A stretch of 34,074 nt of DNA from an uncultured Acholeplasmatales bacterium. GTDB taxonomy: Bacteria > Bacillota_I > Bacilli_A > ML615J-28 > CAG-698. The stretch lies in contig CALEGD010000073.1 in NCBI GenBank assembly GCA_937877075.1, positions 1-34,074 on the forward strand, given 5' to 3'. Within the stretch, counting starts at the first letter, position 1. Every line of letters begins with the position of its first letter. Positions 14,629 to 23,116 of the stretch are shown here, piece after piece. Both the position numbers and the translations under genes were made by a program. The notes below the pieces were generated by a model. The model made no database searches, was not told the DNA's origin, and saw nothing but the letters and a program-made list of their open reading frames with translations.

Positions 14629-17334
14629 TTACATACTCATGTGAGTATAAGGCATTCCACCCCAAGCCATGAAGAGACTATATGAAGGAGCCATTCTAAT
14701 TACTTTTGATGAATATACAGCTGCAGTTGTAGCTGAGAATAAAGGAATAGAAATGCCTTGTTCTAATAATGCTCTTTCTAAGGCCGCAGTAATATTAGTC
14801 AGGTCTTCTTGTTGACCAACATAATCAAGGTTAAAGTTACCTGTGTCACTAAATAGATCAAATAATTCATCAAATGTTCCTTCAAAGACGCCTTCTTCAT
14901 CTACTGCTTCTAAGAAAGCTTTTTCATGTGGTTTTAGTTCTGCAGGATTTTTAGCTGATAGTAAATCATGAAGATAAATAATTTCCGCAGTGACAGGTAA
15001 ATTGCCTGTATCATGGCCTCTACCAACTAAGAATGTAGAGTAAGATCTACTGAAGATATAACCCATACCAAATGTTGCTTGGAATGTAGCACCACTCATA
15101 CCTGTGAAACACAAATCGATATCGCCAGCTTTTCTTGCTGCGTCAAATTGTGCACTGTTCATTGGATCTAGCTTAATCTCAAATTCAACATCAACACCAT
15201 TATATTGTGTTGTTTTATTGAATACTTTTTCATATTGAGCTTTTGCCCAATTTGCCATTTTAATGTTAGAGCCGGCATCGTAATAACTGAATTCAACAAC
15301 AACTTTTTGTCCAGCTGTATATTTTCCTTCAGCTACTGCTGCAGCGTATGCCGATTTAAATAAATTTCTGGCTTCATCGATATTATACCCACCAGTTGAT
15401 GGAGATAATCCTAAATCTTCCAATTGTTGTAATGCAACTGAACTCATTTCATAAGCGCCTGTAGCCCATTCAGAAACCTGATGGACATTACTCAACAAGC
15501 CGAGAGCAGGTTGTGAAGGTGCTTGAACCTCATTACAATAATCTTCACGATCAGTTGCTAAGTAAAGTGCTCTTCTGAAATCACTTTGTAACAAGATTGG
15601 AGCAGTAGTTTTCCCGCTTGTTCCACCACTACGATCTAAACTAATCGCAAAACGATAGAATGAGTTAGAAGGGGATACATATAGGGTTGGATGATCCATA
15701 AATTCTTTCCAGAATTCACCGCCAACGCCTGCAACGTCTAGATTACCAGCTTTAAATTCATTAACTATATCTTTTTGGTCTTTTATGATAGGACCATTAA
15801 TTGTTTTAATTGTATATTCATGTTTTTTGAGATAACTTTCATTTCTAGCCAATGTGAATTTAACATCGTCTTCCCAGCTTTCTAGAACATACGGTCCATA
15901 AGAGACAGGGATATTTGTTATCGACCCATAAGATGTAATGGTTCTTTCCTGATTGAAACCTTCCTCAAATTTTGTTGGATGAACCAAGTTAACAATTCCC
16001 AAATAAGTCATTACATGCCATTGTGATTTTGGACTAGTTAATTTTATTTTAAAGGTATATTGATCTATCTTTTCATAACCGACAGATGACCATTCAACAG
16101 CAGGCCAATTTCCTTTTTCCGGGTCACTACTATCAATTGGTCTCCCTTGTTTAAAGAATTCCTCTCCGTTTACTAATGGAATATAATCGCCTTCATAAAG
16201 ATAATTAGCGCGTTCGTTATTTTGTTTGCCATCTAAATATTGTTTAAATGAATATTCATAAGTATCAGCATCAATTGCCGTACCATCAGCAAATTTTAAA
16301 TCTTTACGTAATTCAATAATCCATTCATCATCTTGATTTTCTTTTGAAGCTTGTCTATCGAGCTCTCCAAAACCCAAATCAAAATTACTTTGTTTATCAA
16401 CACTGTATGGGAATGAAGCCGCCATGCTTAGTGTAAATATACGTTCCAGATAAGGCATTCCAATCAATCCATCATCAGGATCCTCTTCTGTATGACGGTC
16501 TCTTACTTGAGAGAAATCACCAGGATATGCCGCTTTGCCATTAGCAATAGCTTTAGCCCAGTCATAATCAAGATCATATAGCTGAGCAATTAAAAAATCA
16601 TAGACATCAGAATCGGAAACGCCGGTAGAATTTAAAGGATTTAATGTTATAATTTCTCCAAATGACATATTATAAACGCCATTAACATTAATTTTAGTAC
16701 CATAAACAAAAACAAAGAAATCTCTAATCTTTTGAATTGCTTCACCTTCCTCAGGTTCACCGACTAAAGTAGCTGTTAATTTCACTCCAGTTCCAGTTCC
16801 TGATGGACGAGTAACTTTACCGTCAGCTTTAATGATGTTTTCATTACTTGAACTCCAAGTAATTTCTACACCAACGGGCATCCTACTATTGATAGCATTA
16901 AGATTCAAATCTGAATGAGTCCGTGAAGGAAGTTCTAAACTAGCTTGAACACCAGCCATTGCTTCCTCATCAATATTCTCAAGAACAGGACGATTAGATC
17001 CATAAATTAGGACGTCAAACCCTTTACTTAATTTTTTATTTTTAAGTGATGCCCCAACTGTTAATTTTACAGTTGCATCCTCGGTCGGACGTGTAACACT
17101 AATCTTGACCTTTCCTTCAGAAGCTGTTCCAACTTTTAGTGCGGAATTGTCAGATTTCCATTCAAGTTGAACGTCTCCTTGAGCAGTTGGAAGATCAAAA
17201 TCGTCCACAACTCCTGTAGGAACAGATAATAAATCAAGTGCATCTTTAATCTGATTTTCAACTTTAGAAGCACACCCAGATAGCCCTAGGAATAATAATC
17301 CTATTAGCATTAAGCCAAATATTTTCTTTATCAA
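14629..17334 (-). CDS. oppA: oligopeptide-binding lipoprotein OppA with N-terminal Ig-like domains
   Basis: Extracellular solute-binding lipoprotein that delivers peptides to OppBC. 901 residues from a TTG start, far longer than the usual 540-600. The signal peptide ends in a lipobox (LGLSGC, Cys21 counted from the TTG). Two degenerate Ig-like domains follow (about 27-112 and 115-212), each with the WSS/WKSDN...TRP pattern of bacterial 'atrophied Ig' modules. The SBP_bac_5 binding domain begins near 215 (GEIITLNPLNSTG) and runs to the C-terminus. The TTG at 17334 is preferred: AGGAG ends 8 nt before it, whereas a GTG at 17341-17343 overlaps that SD. It is first in the operon, behind a consensus promoter and a cre-like site. 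Confidence 0.93.
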   Translation of the reverse strand: MIKKIFGLMLIGLLFLGLSGCASKVENQIKDALDLLSVPTGVVDDFDLPTAQGDVQLEWKSDNSALKVGTASEGKVKISVTRPTEDATVKLTVGASLKNKKLSKGFDVLIYGSNRPVLENIDEEAMAGVQASLELPSRTHSDLNLNAINSRMPVGVEITWSSSNENIIKADGKVTRPSGTGTGVKLTATLVGEPEEGEAIQKIRDFFVFVYGTKINVNGVYNMSFGEIITLNPLNSTGVSDSDVYDFLIAQLYDLDYDWAKAIANGKAAYPGDFSQVRDRHTEEDPDDGLIGMPYLERIFTLSMAASFPYSVDKQSNFDLGFGELDRQASKENQDDEWIIELRKDLKFADGTAIDADTYEYSFKQYLDGKQNNERANYLYEGDYIPLVNGEEFFKQGRPIDSSDPEKGNWPAVEWSSVGYEKIDQYTFKIKLTSPKSQWHVMTYLGIVNLVHPTKFEEGFNQERTITSYGSITNIPVSYGPYVLESWEDDVKFTLARNESYLKKHEYTIKTINGPIIKDQKDIVNEFKAGNLDVAGVGGEFWKEFMDHPTLYVSPSNSFYRFAISLDRSGGTSGKTTAPILLQSDFRRALYLATDREDYCNEVQAPSQPALGLLSNVHQVSEWATGAYEMSSVALQQLEDLGLSPSTGGYNIDEARNLFKSAYAAAVAEGKYTAGQKVVVEFSYYDAGSNIKMANWAKAQYEKVFNKTTQYNGVDVEFEIKLDPMNSAQFDAARKAGDIDLCFTGMSGATFQATFGMGYIFSRSYSTFLVGRGHDTGNLPVTAEIIYLHDLLSAKNPAELKPHEKAFLEAVDEEGVFEGTFDELFDLFSDTGNFNLDYVGQQEDLTNITAALERALLEQGISIPLFSATTAAVYSSKVIRMAPSYSLFMAWGGMPYTHMSM

Positions 17335-17366
17335 AATTCTCACTCCTTTTCTTTTGTAGTTGTTAT

Positions 17367-17395
17367 ATTTTACTACGGAAGTATTCCATTGTCAA
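17367..17395 (-). promoter_or_regulatory. sigma-A promoter of the opp operon
   Basis: The minus strand reads TTGACA (17395-17390), 17-nt spacer, TAAAAT (17372-17367). A perfect -35 and correct spacing; transcription would begin near 17360 with a 5' leader of about 25 nt. Confidence 0.85.
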
Positions 17396-17428
17396 TAGAT
17401 AACTCAAAAAAACTGTTGTTTTTCTCGT

Positions 17429-17442
17429 AGAAAGCGCTTACA
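17429..17442. promoter_or_regulatory. cre-like CcpA operator upstream of opp
   Basis: AGAAAGCGCTTACA matches the cre consensus TGWAANCGNTNWCA at every fixed position but the first. It is centred about 75 bp upstream of the predicted opp start and about 180 bp before the DUF3899-like gene promoter. Upstream cre placement is seen at CcpA-activated genes. A CcpA-like regulator is encoded at 29153-30139. Confidence 0.6.
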
Positions 17443-17588
17443 CAGTGGTTTTATAAAATATTAAATTAATCTTATGGGGACGAATTTAGAAACTTTCTTA
17501 TAATTTAAACTATATTTATTAAAAACATGCTAGAAAAATCAGTGATATCTTCATCCCTCACACAAAAATAAATATTGATCACTCTCTG

Positions 17589-17617
17589 TTGCTTTAAAAA
17601 GGATTATCGTGTATAAT
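17589..17617 (+). promoter_or_regulatory. sigma-A promoter of the DUF3899-like gene
   Basis: TTGCTT, 17-nt spacer, TATAAT, ending 34 nt before the ATG at 17652. Confidence 0.6.
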
Positions 17618-17651
17618 AGTAGTAATAAAATTGTTGAAAAAGGAACTTGAA

Positions 17652-18038
17652 ATGACAACTTTAGAAAAGAAAGCGTTATTAAAGAAAATATTAAAATTAA
17701 TGTTAATTTTGATAGCCTTTACCATTATAACGACAGGACTAGTATTACTTTATGCAAAACGCTATGATTTAATCGGTTGGATAAATGCACTTTTTTTTAA
17801 TGGTTTTTTATTGTTTGCATTTAGTTGGATGATGATTATTTCGAATGCAAATTTATTTACTGTATCTATTTATGGTATTAAACAATTTTTATCTAGTTTG
17901 CTCGGAAGAAAACTAACTAAAAATATCATTGAATATCGTGATTCAAGAGGAAAAGTTCCAAGATATATTGTTATTACAACATTGTGTTTTGGGATGCTAT
18001 GTATGTTAATATCCTTGGGAATCTACTATATATCGTAA
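17652..18038 (+). CDS. small membrane protein, DUF3899-like
   Basis: 128 residues with three predicted helices: about 15-37, 43-68 (WINALFFNGFLLFAFSWMMI) and a C-terminal pair-like stretch 103-127. The NALFFNGFLLF...LFTVSIYGIKQF layout with a polar loop before the last helix resembles the DUF3899 family of Bacillota, whose function is unknown. The ATG at 17652 follows AAGGA by 7 nt; two TTG codons further upstream have no better site. It is divergent from the opp operon and stands alone. Confidence 0.75.
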   Translation: MTTLEKKALLKKILKLMLILIAFTIITTGLVLLYAKRYDLIGWINALFFNGFLLFAFSWMMIISNANLFTVSIYGIKQFLSSLLGRKLTKNIIEYRDSRGKVPRYIVITTLCFGMLCMLISLGIYYIS

Positions 18039-18192
18039 TCTTAAAAAAAATCATTTTTTAGTAGTTAGAAAAATTCCATGTTAATAATAAAATATTTTTA
18101 AAAATTTATTTACTATAAACTCCTCAAGATGTGGTCCTATACTTGATGTATATGGCATTTTCTAAATTGGAGTTTTTTTATTTCTAATCAAA

Positions 18193-18232
18193 AAAGAGGT
18201 TGTAATTGATTACAATTATACAACCTCCTTTT
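18193..18232 (-). terminator. terminator of pheST
   Basis: GGAGGTTGT pairs with ACAACCTC around an AT-rich centre that can also fold, just after the pheT stop. A T run follows on the minus strand; the plus strand also ends in T, so it may be bidirectional. The 150 nt before it (18039-18190) holds only a weak long-loop AAACTCC/GGAGTTT pairing with a T run that could end the DUF3899-like transcript. Confidence 0.8.
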
Positions 18233-18239
18233 TAGTTCC

Positions 18240-20633
18240 TCAACTTCTCAAACTAGCATTAAACTTTTCTTGAAGATGTTTAAGAATTTTATAGAGTTTT
18301 TGATTAATAATTTCATCATTCAATGTTTCGTTTGAAGAAAACTCAAGTTTGATTGCAACAGATTTCTTTTCGGGAGCAATCTTATCACCCATATAAATAT
18401 CGAAAAGAGAAATATTACTAAGCAGAGTGCGCTTTATATTCTTAATTTCATCAAGAATATCACCAACCGGTATTCCTTTGGATATAACAATGGCAATATC
18501 TCTTTCGACGCTAGGAACTTTGCTATATTCTTCAAACTTAATAGTTTCTGGAACAATTTCTAGAATCTGTTTCAATCTTACTTCCGCAACAAACACATTA
18601 TCCAAATCCATTGCTTTTGAAAATTCCGGATGAAGTGCTCCGACAAAGCCGATTGCTTCATTGTTATAAAGTATTTCCGCTGTTAGTCCTGGATGTAACT
18701 CTTTAATTTCATTTTCTGGAAGGCGGAAATTAACTTTAATACCAATTTTATTAAAGAGCGTTTCAAGAACTCCTTTAATTAGAAAGAAATCAACCTTTTC
18801 ACTTTCGCCTTTCCATAAGTTTGAAGAAAATTGATTTGCCATTAAAAGACCCAGCATTTCTTCTTCTTGATATTCGCCATTTTGGAAATAAGTTTTACCG
18901 ATTTCAAAAATAGCAAGATCTTTAATCTTTCTAGAATAGCAATATTTCGCATTTTCAATTAAACTTGGAATCAAAGATTTTCTTAAATTTTTATGATCTT
19001 GAGTAAGGGGCATAAGCAAGCTAATATTCCTACTCTCATTATTGAAATATGAGAATTCCGAAATCTCTTTTTCTCCGACCAAAGAATAAGTATATACTTC
19101 ACTCAAACCCAAACCGTTTAAGATATTTTTGATTATCCTTCTTTGTTTCTGAGCATTATTTAAACCACCTAAACTTGACGATTTCGGAAGTGTCCCAGAA
19201 ATCTTTTCATAACCATGGACTCTTGCGATTTCTTCAATCAGGTCTTCTTTAATTGTAATATCAAAACGTCTGTTTGGCACATTAACCAAAAGTTCATTTC
19301 CTTTTTCAAGAACGGTAAATCCTAACCTTTGAAGAATATCTTTCATTTCACTTGTTTTTATAAGGACTCCAAGAAGTTTTTCTACTTCTTTTTCATTCAA
19401 AGAGATAGTTTTTGATTGAACTTCGCTGATTCCTGAAAATACTGGTTCTTCAATAATTTCCCCATCCGCAAGCATCCGAAGTAAATAACAAGTGTAATCA
19501 AGAGCCTCTTTAGTATTGTTGATATCGACTCCTTTTTCAAACCGTGTCGAAGAATCGCTTCTTAGTTCGAGACGTTGTGAGGTTGCCCGAATTGAAGTAG
19601 GATCAAAAACTGCAGCTTCAATGACGATATTCTTGGTTTCCGATGTGATTCCTGAACCTATTCCTCCCATTACCCCGGCAAGAGCAACAGGCATTACTCC
19701 GTCGGTTATAACAATATCATTCTTTTCCAATTTTCTTTCTACTTCATCAAGGGTTGTAATCAACTCTTGATCCAGAGCATTTCTAATGACAATCTTACTT
19801 CCTAGTTTATCATAATCAAAAGCATGTAAGGGTTGACCAAAAAGAACTAAAATATAATTTGTGATATCAACTACATTATTGATGGGGCGAATACCATAAG
19901 CAATTAAACGTGATACAAGCCACCAAGGAGAAGGTTTAATCTTTACATTTCGGATTATTTGGCCATAATAACCGATACAAGCCGGTGTTTGATTGATTAC
20001 CTCTAGCGAAGCGCTTCTCTTAACTTTATCTCTATATGATTCATATTTTAATGGTTTTAAGGGACGGTTGAAAATAGCACTTGCTTCAAGTGCAACTCCG
20101 AGCATACTTAGCAAATCACCGCGATTCGGTGTTAAACCGAGTTCAATAATTTCATCATTGAGGTTTAAAGCAACTAAAGCATCACTTCCTACTTCAACTT
20201 TATCTTTAAAATAATAAATACCTTCCTGATATTCTCCGGGAATAAATTTGTTTTCCATTCCGATTTCGTTTAAAGAGCAAATCATACCGTTAGATTCAAT
20301 ACCGCGAATCTTTGTCCGTTTGATTTTAAAACCTCCTGGAAGTTCAGCACCGATTTTGGCTACAATAACGTATTGGTCAGCTCTAACATTCGGAGCTCCA
20401 CAAACTATTTGTAATACCTCATCGCCAACATTTACCGTGCAAAGAGACAAATGATCAGAATCTGGGTGAGGATCACAGTTTTCTACAAATCCAACAACGA
20501 GATTATTTCCACTAACTGCTTTACTCACTCCTTCAACTTCGATTGAATAAAGCGATAGCTTTCTAACGATCTCATCAAGTCCTAGACCACTTAAGTCTAC
20601 AAGTTCTTTTAACCATTCTAATTTTACTCTCAT
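18240..20633 (-). CDS. pheT: phenylalanyl-tRNA synthetase beta subunit
   Basis: Forms the alpha2-beta2 PheRS with PheS; contributes tRNA binding and editing. The 797-residue product has the bacterial domain order: an N-terminal EMAP-type tRNA-binding domain (HPDSDHLSLCTVNVG, IVCGAPNV, IRGIESNGMICS), the B3/B4 editing region (NNVVDITNYIL, LFGQPLHAFDYDKL), the B5 domain, a catalytic-like core, and a C-terminal anticodon-binding ferredoxin-fold domain (YSKVPSVERDIAIVISKGI). Start ATG at 20633, 9 nt after the pheS stop; cotranscribed under the Phe T-box. Confidence 0.98.
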   Translation of the reverse strand: MRVKLEWLKELVDLSGLGLDEIVRKLSLYSIEVEGVSKAVSGNNLVVGFVENCDPHPDSDHLSLCTVNVGDEVLQIVCGAPNVRADQYVIVAKIGAELPGGFKIKRTKIRGIESNGMICSLNEIGMENKFIPGEYQEGIYYFKDKVEVGSDALVALNLNDEIIELGLTPNRGDLLSMLGVALEASAIFNRPLKPLKYESYRDKVKRSASLEVINQTPACIGYYGQIIRNVKIKPSPWWLVSRLIAYGIRPINNVVDITNYILVLFGQPLHAFDYDKLGSKIVIRNALDQELITTLDEVERKLEKNDIVITDGVMPVALAGVMGGIGSGITSETKNIVIEAAVFDPTSIRATSQRLELRSDSSTRFEKGVDINNTKEALDYTCYLLRMLADGEIIEEPVFSGISEVQSKTISLNEKEVEKLLGVLIKTSEMKDILQRLGFTVLEKGNELLVNVPNRRFDITIKEDLIEEIARVHGYEKISGTLPKSSSLGGLNNAQKQRRIIKNILNGLGLSEVYTYSLVGEKEISEFSYFNNESRNISLLMPLTQDHKNLRKSLIPSLIENAKYCYSRKIKDLAIFEIGKTYFQNGEYQEEEMLGLLMANQFSSNLWKGESEKVDFFLIKGVLETLFNKIGIKVNFRLPENEIKELHPGLTAEILYNNEAIGFVGALHPEFSKAMDLDNVFVAEVRLKQILEIVPETIKFEEYSKVPSVERDIAIVISKGIPVGDILDEIKNIKRTLLSNISLFDIYMGDKIAPEKKSVAIKLEFSSNETLNDEIINQKLYKILKHLQEKFNASLRS

Positions 20634-20642
20634 TTGACCCTC

Positions 20643-21665
20643 CTAAAACTGCCTTAAGAAACGAGGATCATCAAGATAAAAATATCTGATGTCATCTATT
20701 CCATACCTTAACATTGTGATTCTTTCAATTCCAAGACCAAAGGCAAAGCCTTGGTAAAGATTCGGATCATATCCTGACATTTCAAGGACATTAGGATGAA
20801 CCATCCCAGCCCCGAGAACTTCGATCCAACCGCTACCTTTACATAAAGGACAACCTTCGCCTCCGCATTTAAAACAAGTAACATCTACTTCAACGCTGGG
20901 TTCTGTAAACGGAAAGAAAGAGGGGCGAAATCTAATTTCTAAATTATCTCCGAACATATTTTTCATTAAAAGAGTCAGGGTCCCTTTAAGATCTGCCATT
21001 GTAATATCTTTGTCAACAACTAAGCCTTCTATTTGCATGAACTGATGTGAATGGGTAGCATCGTCATTATCACGACGATATACTTTTCCGGGACAAATTA
21101 TCTTCACCGGTTTTCCTTTAGCCAATTTCATTGTCCGTGCTTGAACTGGGGAAGTATGAGTCCGGAGCAGATAGTTATTATCAATATAGAAGGAATCTTG
21201 CATTTCCCTAGCCGGATGGCCTTTAGGTAAATTTAAAAGTTCGAAGTTGAAATAGTCAGATTCTACTTCCGGACCTTCAGCAATCTCATAACCCATGCCA
21301 ATGAAAATATCCTCAATCTCTTCAGTTACTTTTGTGAGTGGGTGTTTATATCCTAGTGAAAACTTCTTTCCCGGTAAAGTAACATCAACACGCTCGCTTT
21401 TTAATTGCTTCTTAATTTCCAAAGCGGCAATTTGATCAAGCCTTAGGGAGAGTTCTTCTTCTACAAAATTCTTAAATTCATTTATCGATTTTCCTAAAAT
21501 CTTTTTCTCTTCAATATCGGCATCCTTCATCTTAGCAAGGATTCCCTGTAAGGGGCTTTTTTTACCGAGATAATGAGCTTTAATCTCATTTACCTCATGA
21601 ACACTTCCTACCTTAGCAAGTGCTGTTCTAACCTCATTTTTGAGGCTTAATAATTTCTCTGTCAT
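20643..21665 (-). CDS. pheS: phenylalanyl-tRNA synthetase alpha subunit
   Basis: Catalytic class II synthetase subunit charging tRNA-Phe. 340 residues, the normal size. An N-terminal coiled-coil arm (1-85) is followed by LPGKKFSLGYKHPLTKV, motif 2 (CPGKVYRRDNDDATHSHQF), the CFKCGGEGCPLC zinc-like insert seen in many PheS, and motif 3 (FGLGIERITMLRYGI). The ATG at 21665 is right because GGAGG lies 5 nt upstream; reading frames extending farther 5' run into the T-box leader and are not translated as PheS. Confidence 0.98.
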   Translation of the reverse strand: MTEKLLSLKNEVRTALAKVGSVHEVNEIKAHYLGKKSPLQGILAKMKDADIEEKKILGKSINEFKNFVEEELSLRLDQIAALEIKKQLKSERVDVTLPGKKFSLGYKHPLTKVTEEIEDIFIGMGYEIAEGPEVESDYFNFELLNLPKGHPAREMQDSFYIDNNYLLRTHTSPVQARTMKLAKGKPVKIICPGKVYRRDNDDATHSHQFMQIEGLVVDKDITMADLKGTLTLLMKNMFGDNLEIRFRPSFFPFTEPSVEVDVTCFKCGGEGCPLCKGSGWIEVLGAGMVHPNVLEMSGYDPNLYQGFAFGLGIERITMLRYGIDDIRYFYLDDPRFLRQF

Positions 21666-21687
21666 AAAATCCTCCATATTACTTATT

Positions 21688-21912
21688 AAAAAAGTCCTTA
21701 AAAAATTAATAAGGACGAAATTTCCGCGGTACCACCTTTTTTCAACAATAGTTGCACTCTTCATTTGATAACGCAATTTGTTTTGCGGGCTGGATTAGAG
21801 CCACTCCAAAGACGAATTCATAAAGCTTTTTGTATAAGACTTTCAGTCGCGGTCTTACTCCCTGAAACATAATTAACTTTATTACTACTTCTTCATCATC
21901 GCTTGATTTGAT
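21688..21912 (-). ncRNA. T-box leader of pheST, Phe specifier UUC
   Basis: The conserved antiterminator AAGGTGGTACCGCGG is on the minus strand at 21738-21724. The competing terminator (GTCCTTA/TAAGGAC, 21694-21716, with a T run to 21688) follows. In the Stem I region GAA-UUC-GUC gives a Phe specifier UUC at 21816-21814. Uncharged tRNA-Phe would stabilise antitermination and turn on pheST. Confidence 0.93.
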
Positions 21913-21919
21913 TGTCAAT

Positions 21920-21948
21920 ATTATAACACTAATAAGAAGAATTATCAA
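21920..21948 (-). promoter_or_regulatory. sigma-A promoter of pheST
   Basis: Minus strand TTGATA (21948-21943), 17-nt spacer, TATAAT (21925-21920). Confidence 0.8.
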
Positions 21949-21968
21949 TGTTTTTCCAATCAATATTC

Positions 21969-22065
21969 AAAAACCTCACATAATTTTTAAAATCAGGTGA
22001 GGCATTGAATTAGGATAATGTAAATTAATCCACTATATTGACAATTAGCCTCATAAAGAGGCTAA
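21969..22065 (-). terminator. hairpins ending the CotD-like transcript
   Basis: Two hairpins follow the CotD-like stop on the minus strand: TTAGCCTC/GAGGCTAA (22045-22065, no U run) and then CCTCAC/GTGAGG (21974-22002) followed by TTTTTG. The second looks like the functional terminator and lies just upstream of the pheST promoter. Confidence 0.65.
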
Positions 22066-22075
22066 TATTATTAAA

Positions 22076-22351
22076 TTAAAATGGTCGACGATCGAACGGG
22101 GTCGGACAACCTTGACCAACCAAACCCGGGATTTGACAGCAATTTTGTTCTTGGCAGTCATTGAATTCACTGCAGAGCGGTCTTTCACAGCATGTATGCC
22201 TTAAAATATGATGATTAAAAATTCTAGTCTGATTCTCTAAAATATGAGGTTGCTCAGTAATGAATACACGGTGAATATCATTTACTCTTCTTGTGATGAT
22301 CGGCGGATTAACTACTACGTTAGGATTATTAAAAAACGGATTAAAATTCAT
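22076..22351 (-). CDS. probable spore coat protein, CotD-like
   Basis: 91 residues, rich in Asn, His, Pro and Cys (seven Cys). The central part, IHRVFITEQPHILENQTRIF then NHHILRHTCCERP, parallels the CotD family layout in which a V-x-P-H-I/H...T...NHH...H core lies beside Cys pairs; in B. subtilis CotD is an inner-coat protein made in the mother cell. The proline/cysteine tail (CCQIPGLVGQGCPTPF) suits a crosslinked structural protein. SD GGAGGGA precedes the ATG at 22351. A box CGTATAATA upstream differs from the sigma-K -10 by one base, but TATAAT for sigma-A is embedded in it. Short low-complexity proteins are easily mis-assigned, so confidence is moderate. Confidence 0.6.
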   Translation of the reverse strand: MNFNPFFNNPNVVVNPPIITRRVNDIHRVFITEQPHILENQTRIFNHHILRHTCCERPLCSEFNDCQEQNCCQIPGLVGQGCPTPFDRRPF

Positions 22352-22461
22352 TTAGTTCCCTCCTTCATTGATATTATACGAAAAACCTGACAAATGGAAT
22401 GTGCTTTTGTATATTTCAATAATTTTCGTTACGATGTTTACAAATTTACCCATATTATGAT

Positions 22462-22490
22462 TTGACAATCATCTATAATTATTGTAAAAT
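22462..22490 (+). promoter_or_regulatory. sigma-A promoter of clpP
   Basis: TTGACA, 17-nt spacer, TAAAAT. No CtsR heptad repeat (GGTCAAA type) is visible around it, so CtsR control as in B. subtilis is not supported. Confidence 0.8.
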
Positions 22491-22513
22491 AATTTAAAAG
22501 GAGATAATAAAAT

Positions 22514-23095
22514 ATGTATTATACACCGATAGTAATTGAAAGAACTTCATTTGGAGAACGTTCCTACGATATTTATTCAAGATTGTTGAAAGATAGGATT
22601 ATTATGCTGAGTGGGGAAATCACTGATGAACTCGCAAATAGTATAGTAGCTCAATTATTGTTTTTAGCGGCTGAAGATAATGAAAAGGATATCTTTCTCT
22701 ACATTAATTCTCCAGGAGGATCGATGTCGGCTGGAATGTCCATTTATGACACTATGAATCTTGTTAATCCGGACGTTTCTACAATCTGTACCGGAATGGC
22801 AGCATCAATGGCAGCCTTTCTTCTTGCAAGCGGCACAAAAGGTAAACGTTATGCCCTTCCAAACAGTGAAATTATGATTCACCAACCATTAGGTGGCGTC
22901 AGAGGTCAATCAACTGAAATTCAAATAGTTGCCCAACACATCCTTCGTTTACGGGAAAGAATGAATGCCATTCTTGCCCAAAAAACTGGTAAACCCATTG
23001 AACAAATAAACAAAGATACTGAAAGAGATAATTATATGTTTTCGGAAGAAGCACTTGAATACGGAATTATCGATGATATTATGACAAAAAAATAA
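22514..23095 (+). CDS. clpP: ATP-dependent Clp protease proteolytic subunit
   Basis: Serine peptidase that forms the double heptameric chamber used by ClpX/ClpC for regulated proteolysis. The 193-residue product has the complete triad: Ser98 (GMAASMAAF), His123 (MIHQPLGG) and Asp172 (TERDNYMF), plus the YINSPGGS oxyanion strand and the N-terminal axial loop segment. Start ATG at 22514 after AAAGGAGATAA. It stands alone under its own promoter and shares a bidirectional terminator with nadK. In Bacilli ClpXP degrades Spx, and an spx gene lies 2.6 kb downstream. Confidence 0.98.
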   Translation: MYYTPIVIERTSFGERSYDIYSRLLKDRIIMLSGEITDELANSIVAQLLFLAAEDNEKDIFLYINSPGGSMSAGMSIYDTMNLVNPDVSTICTGMAASMAAFLLASGTKGKRYALPNSEIMIHQPLGGVRGQSTEIQIVAQHILRLRERMNAILAQKTGKPIEQINKDTERDNYMFSEEALEYGIIDDIMTKK

Positions 23096-23116
23096 AATAG
23101 GGGTAATCCCTATTTT
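23094..23116. terminator. bidirectional terminator between clpP and nadK
   Basis: AAAATAGGG and CCCTATTTT form a 9-bp stem with a GTAAT loop, with T runs on both strands; it overlaps the clpP and nadK stop codons. Confidence 0.8.

Noticed and set aside
21666..21776. Upstream extension of the pheS reading frame
   Set aside because: It lies in the T-box leader; GGAGG precedes the ATG at 21665.
21742..21963. 73-residue minus-strand frame before pheS
   Set aside because: Covers the promoter and T-box Stem I; the sequence is explained by RNA structure.
22380..22513. CtsR operator before clpP
   Set aside because: No heptad direct repeat of the GGTCAAA type was found.
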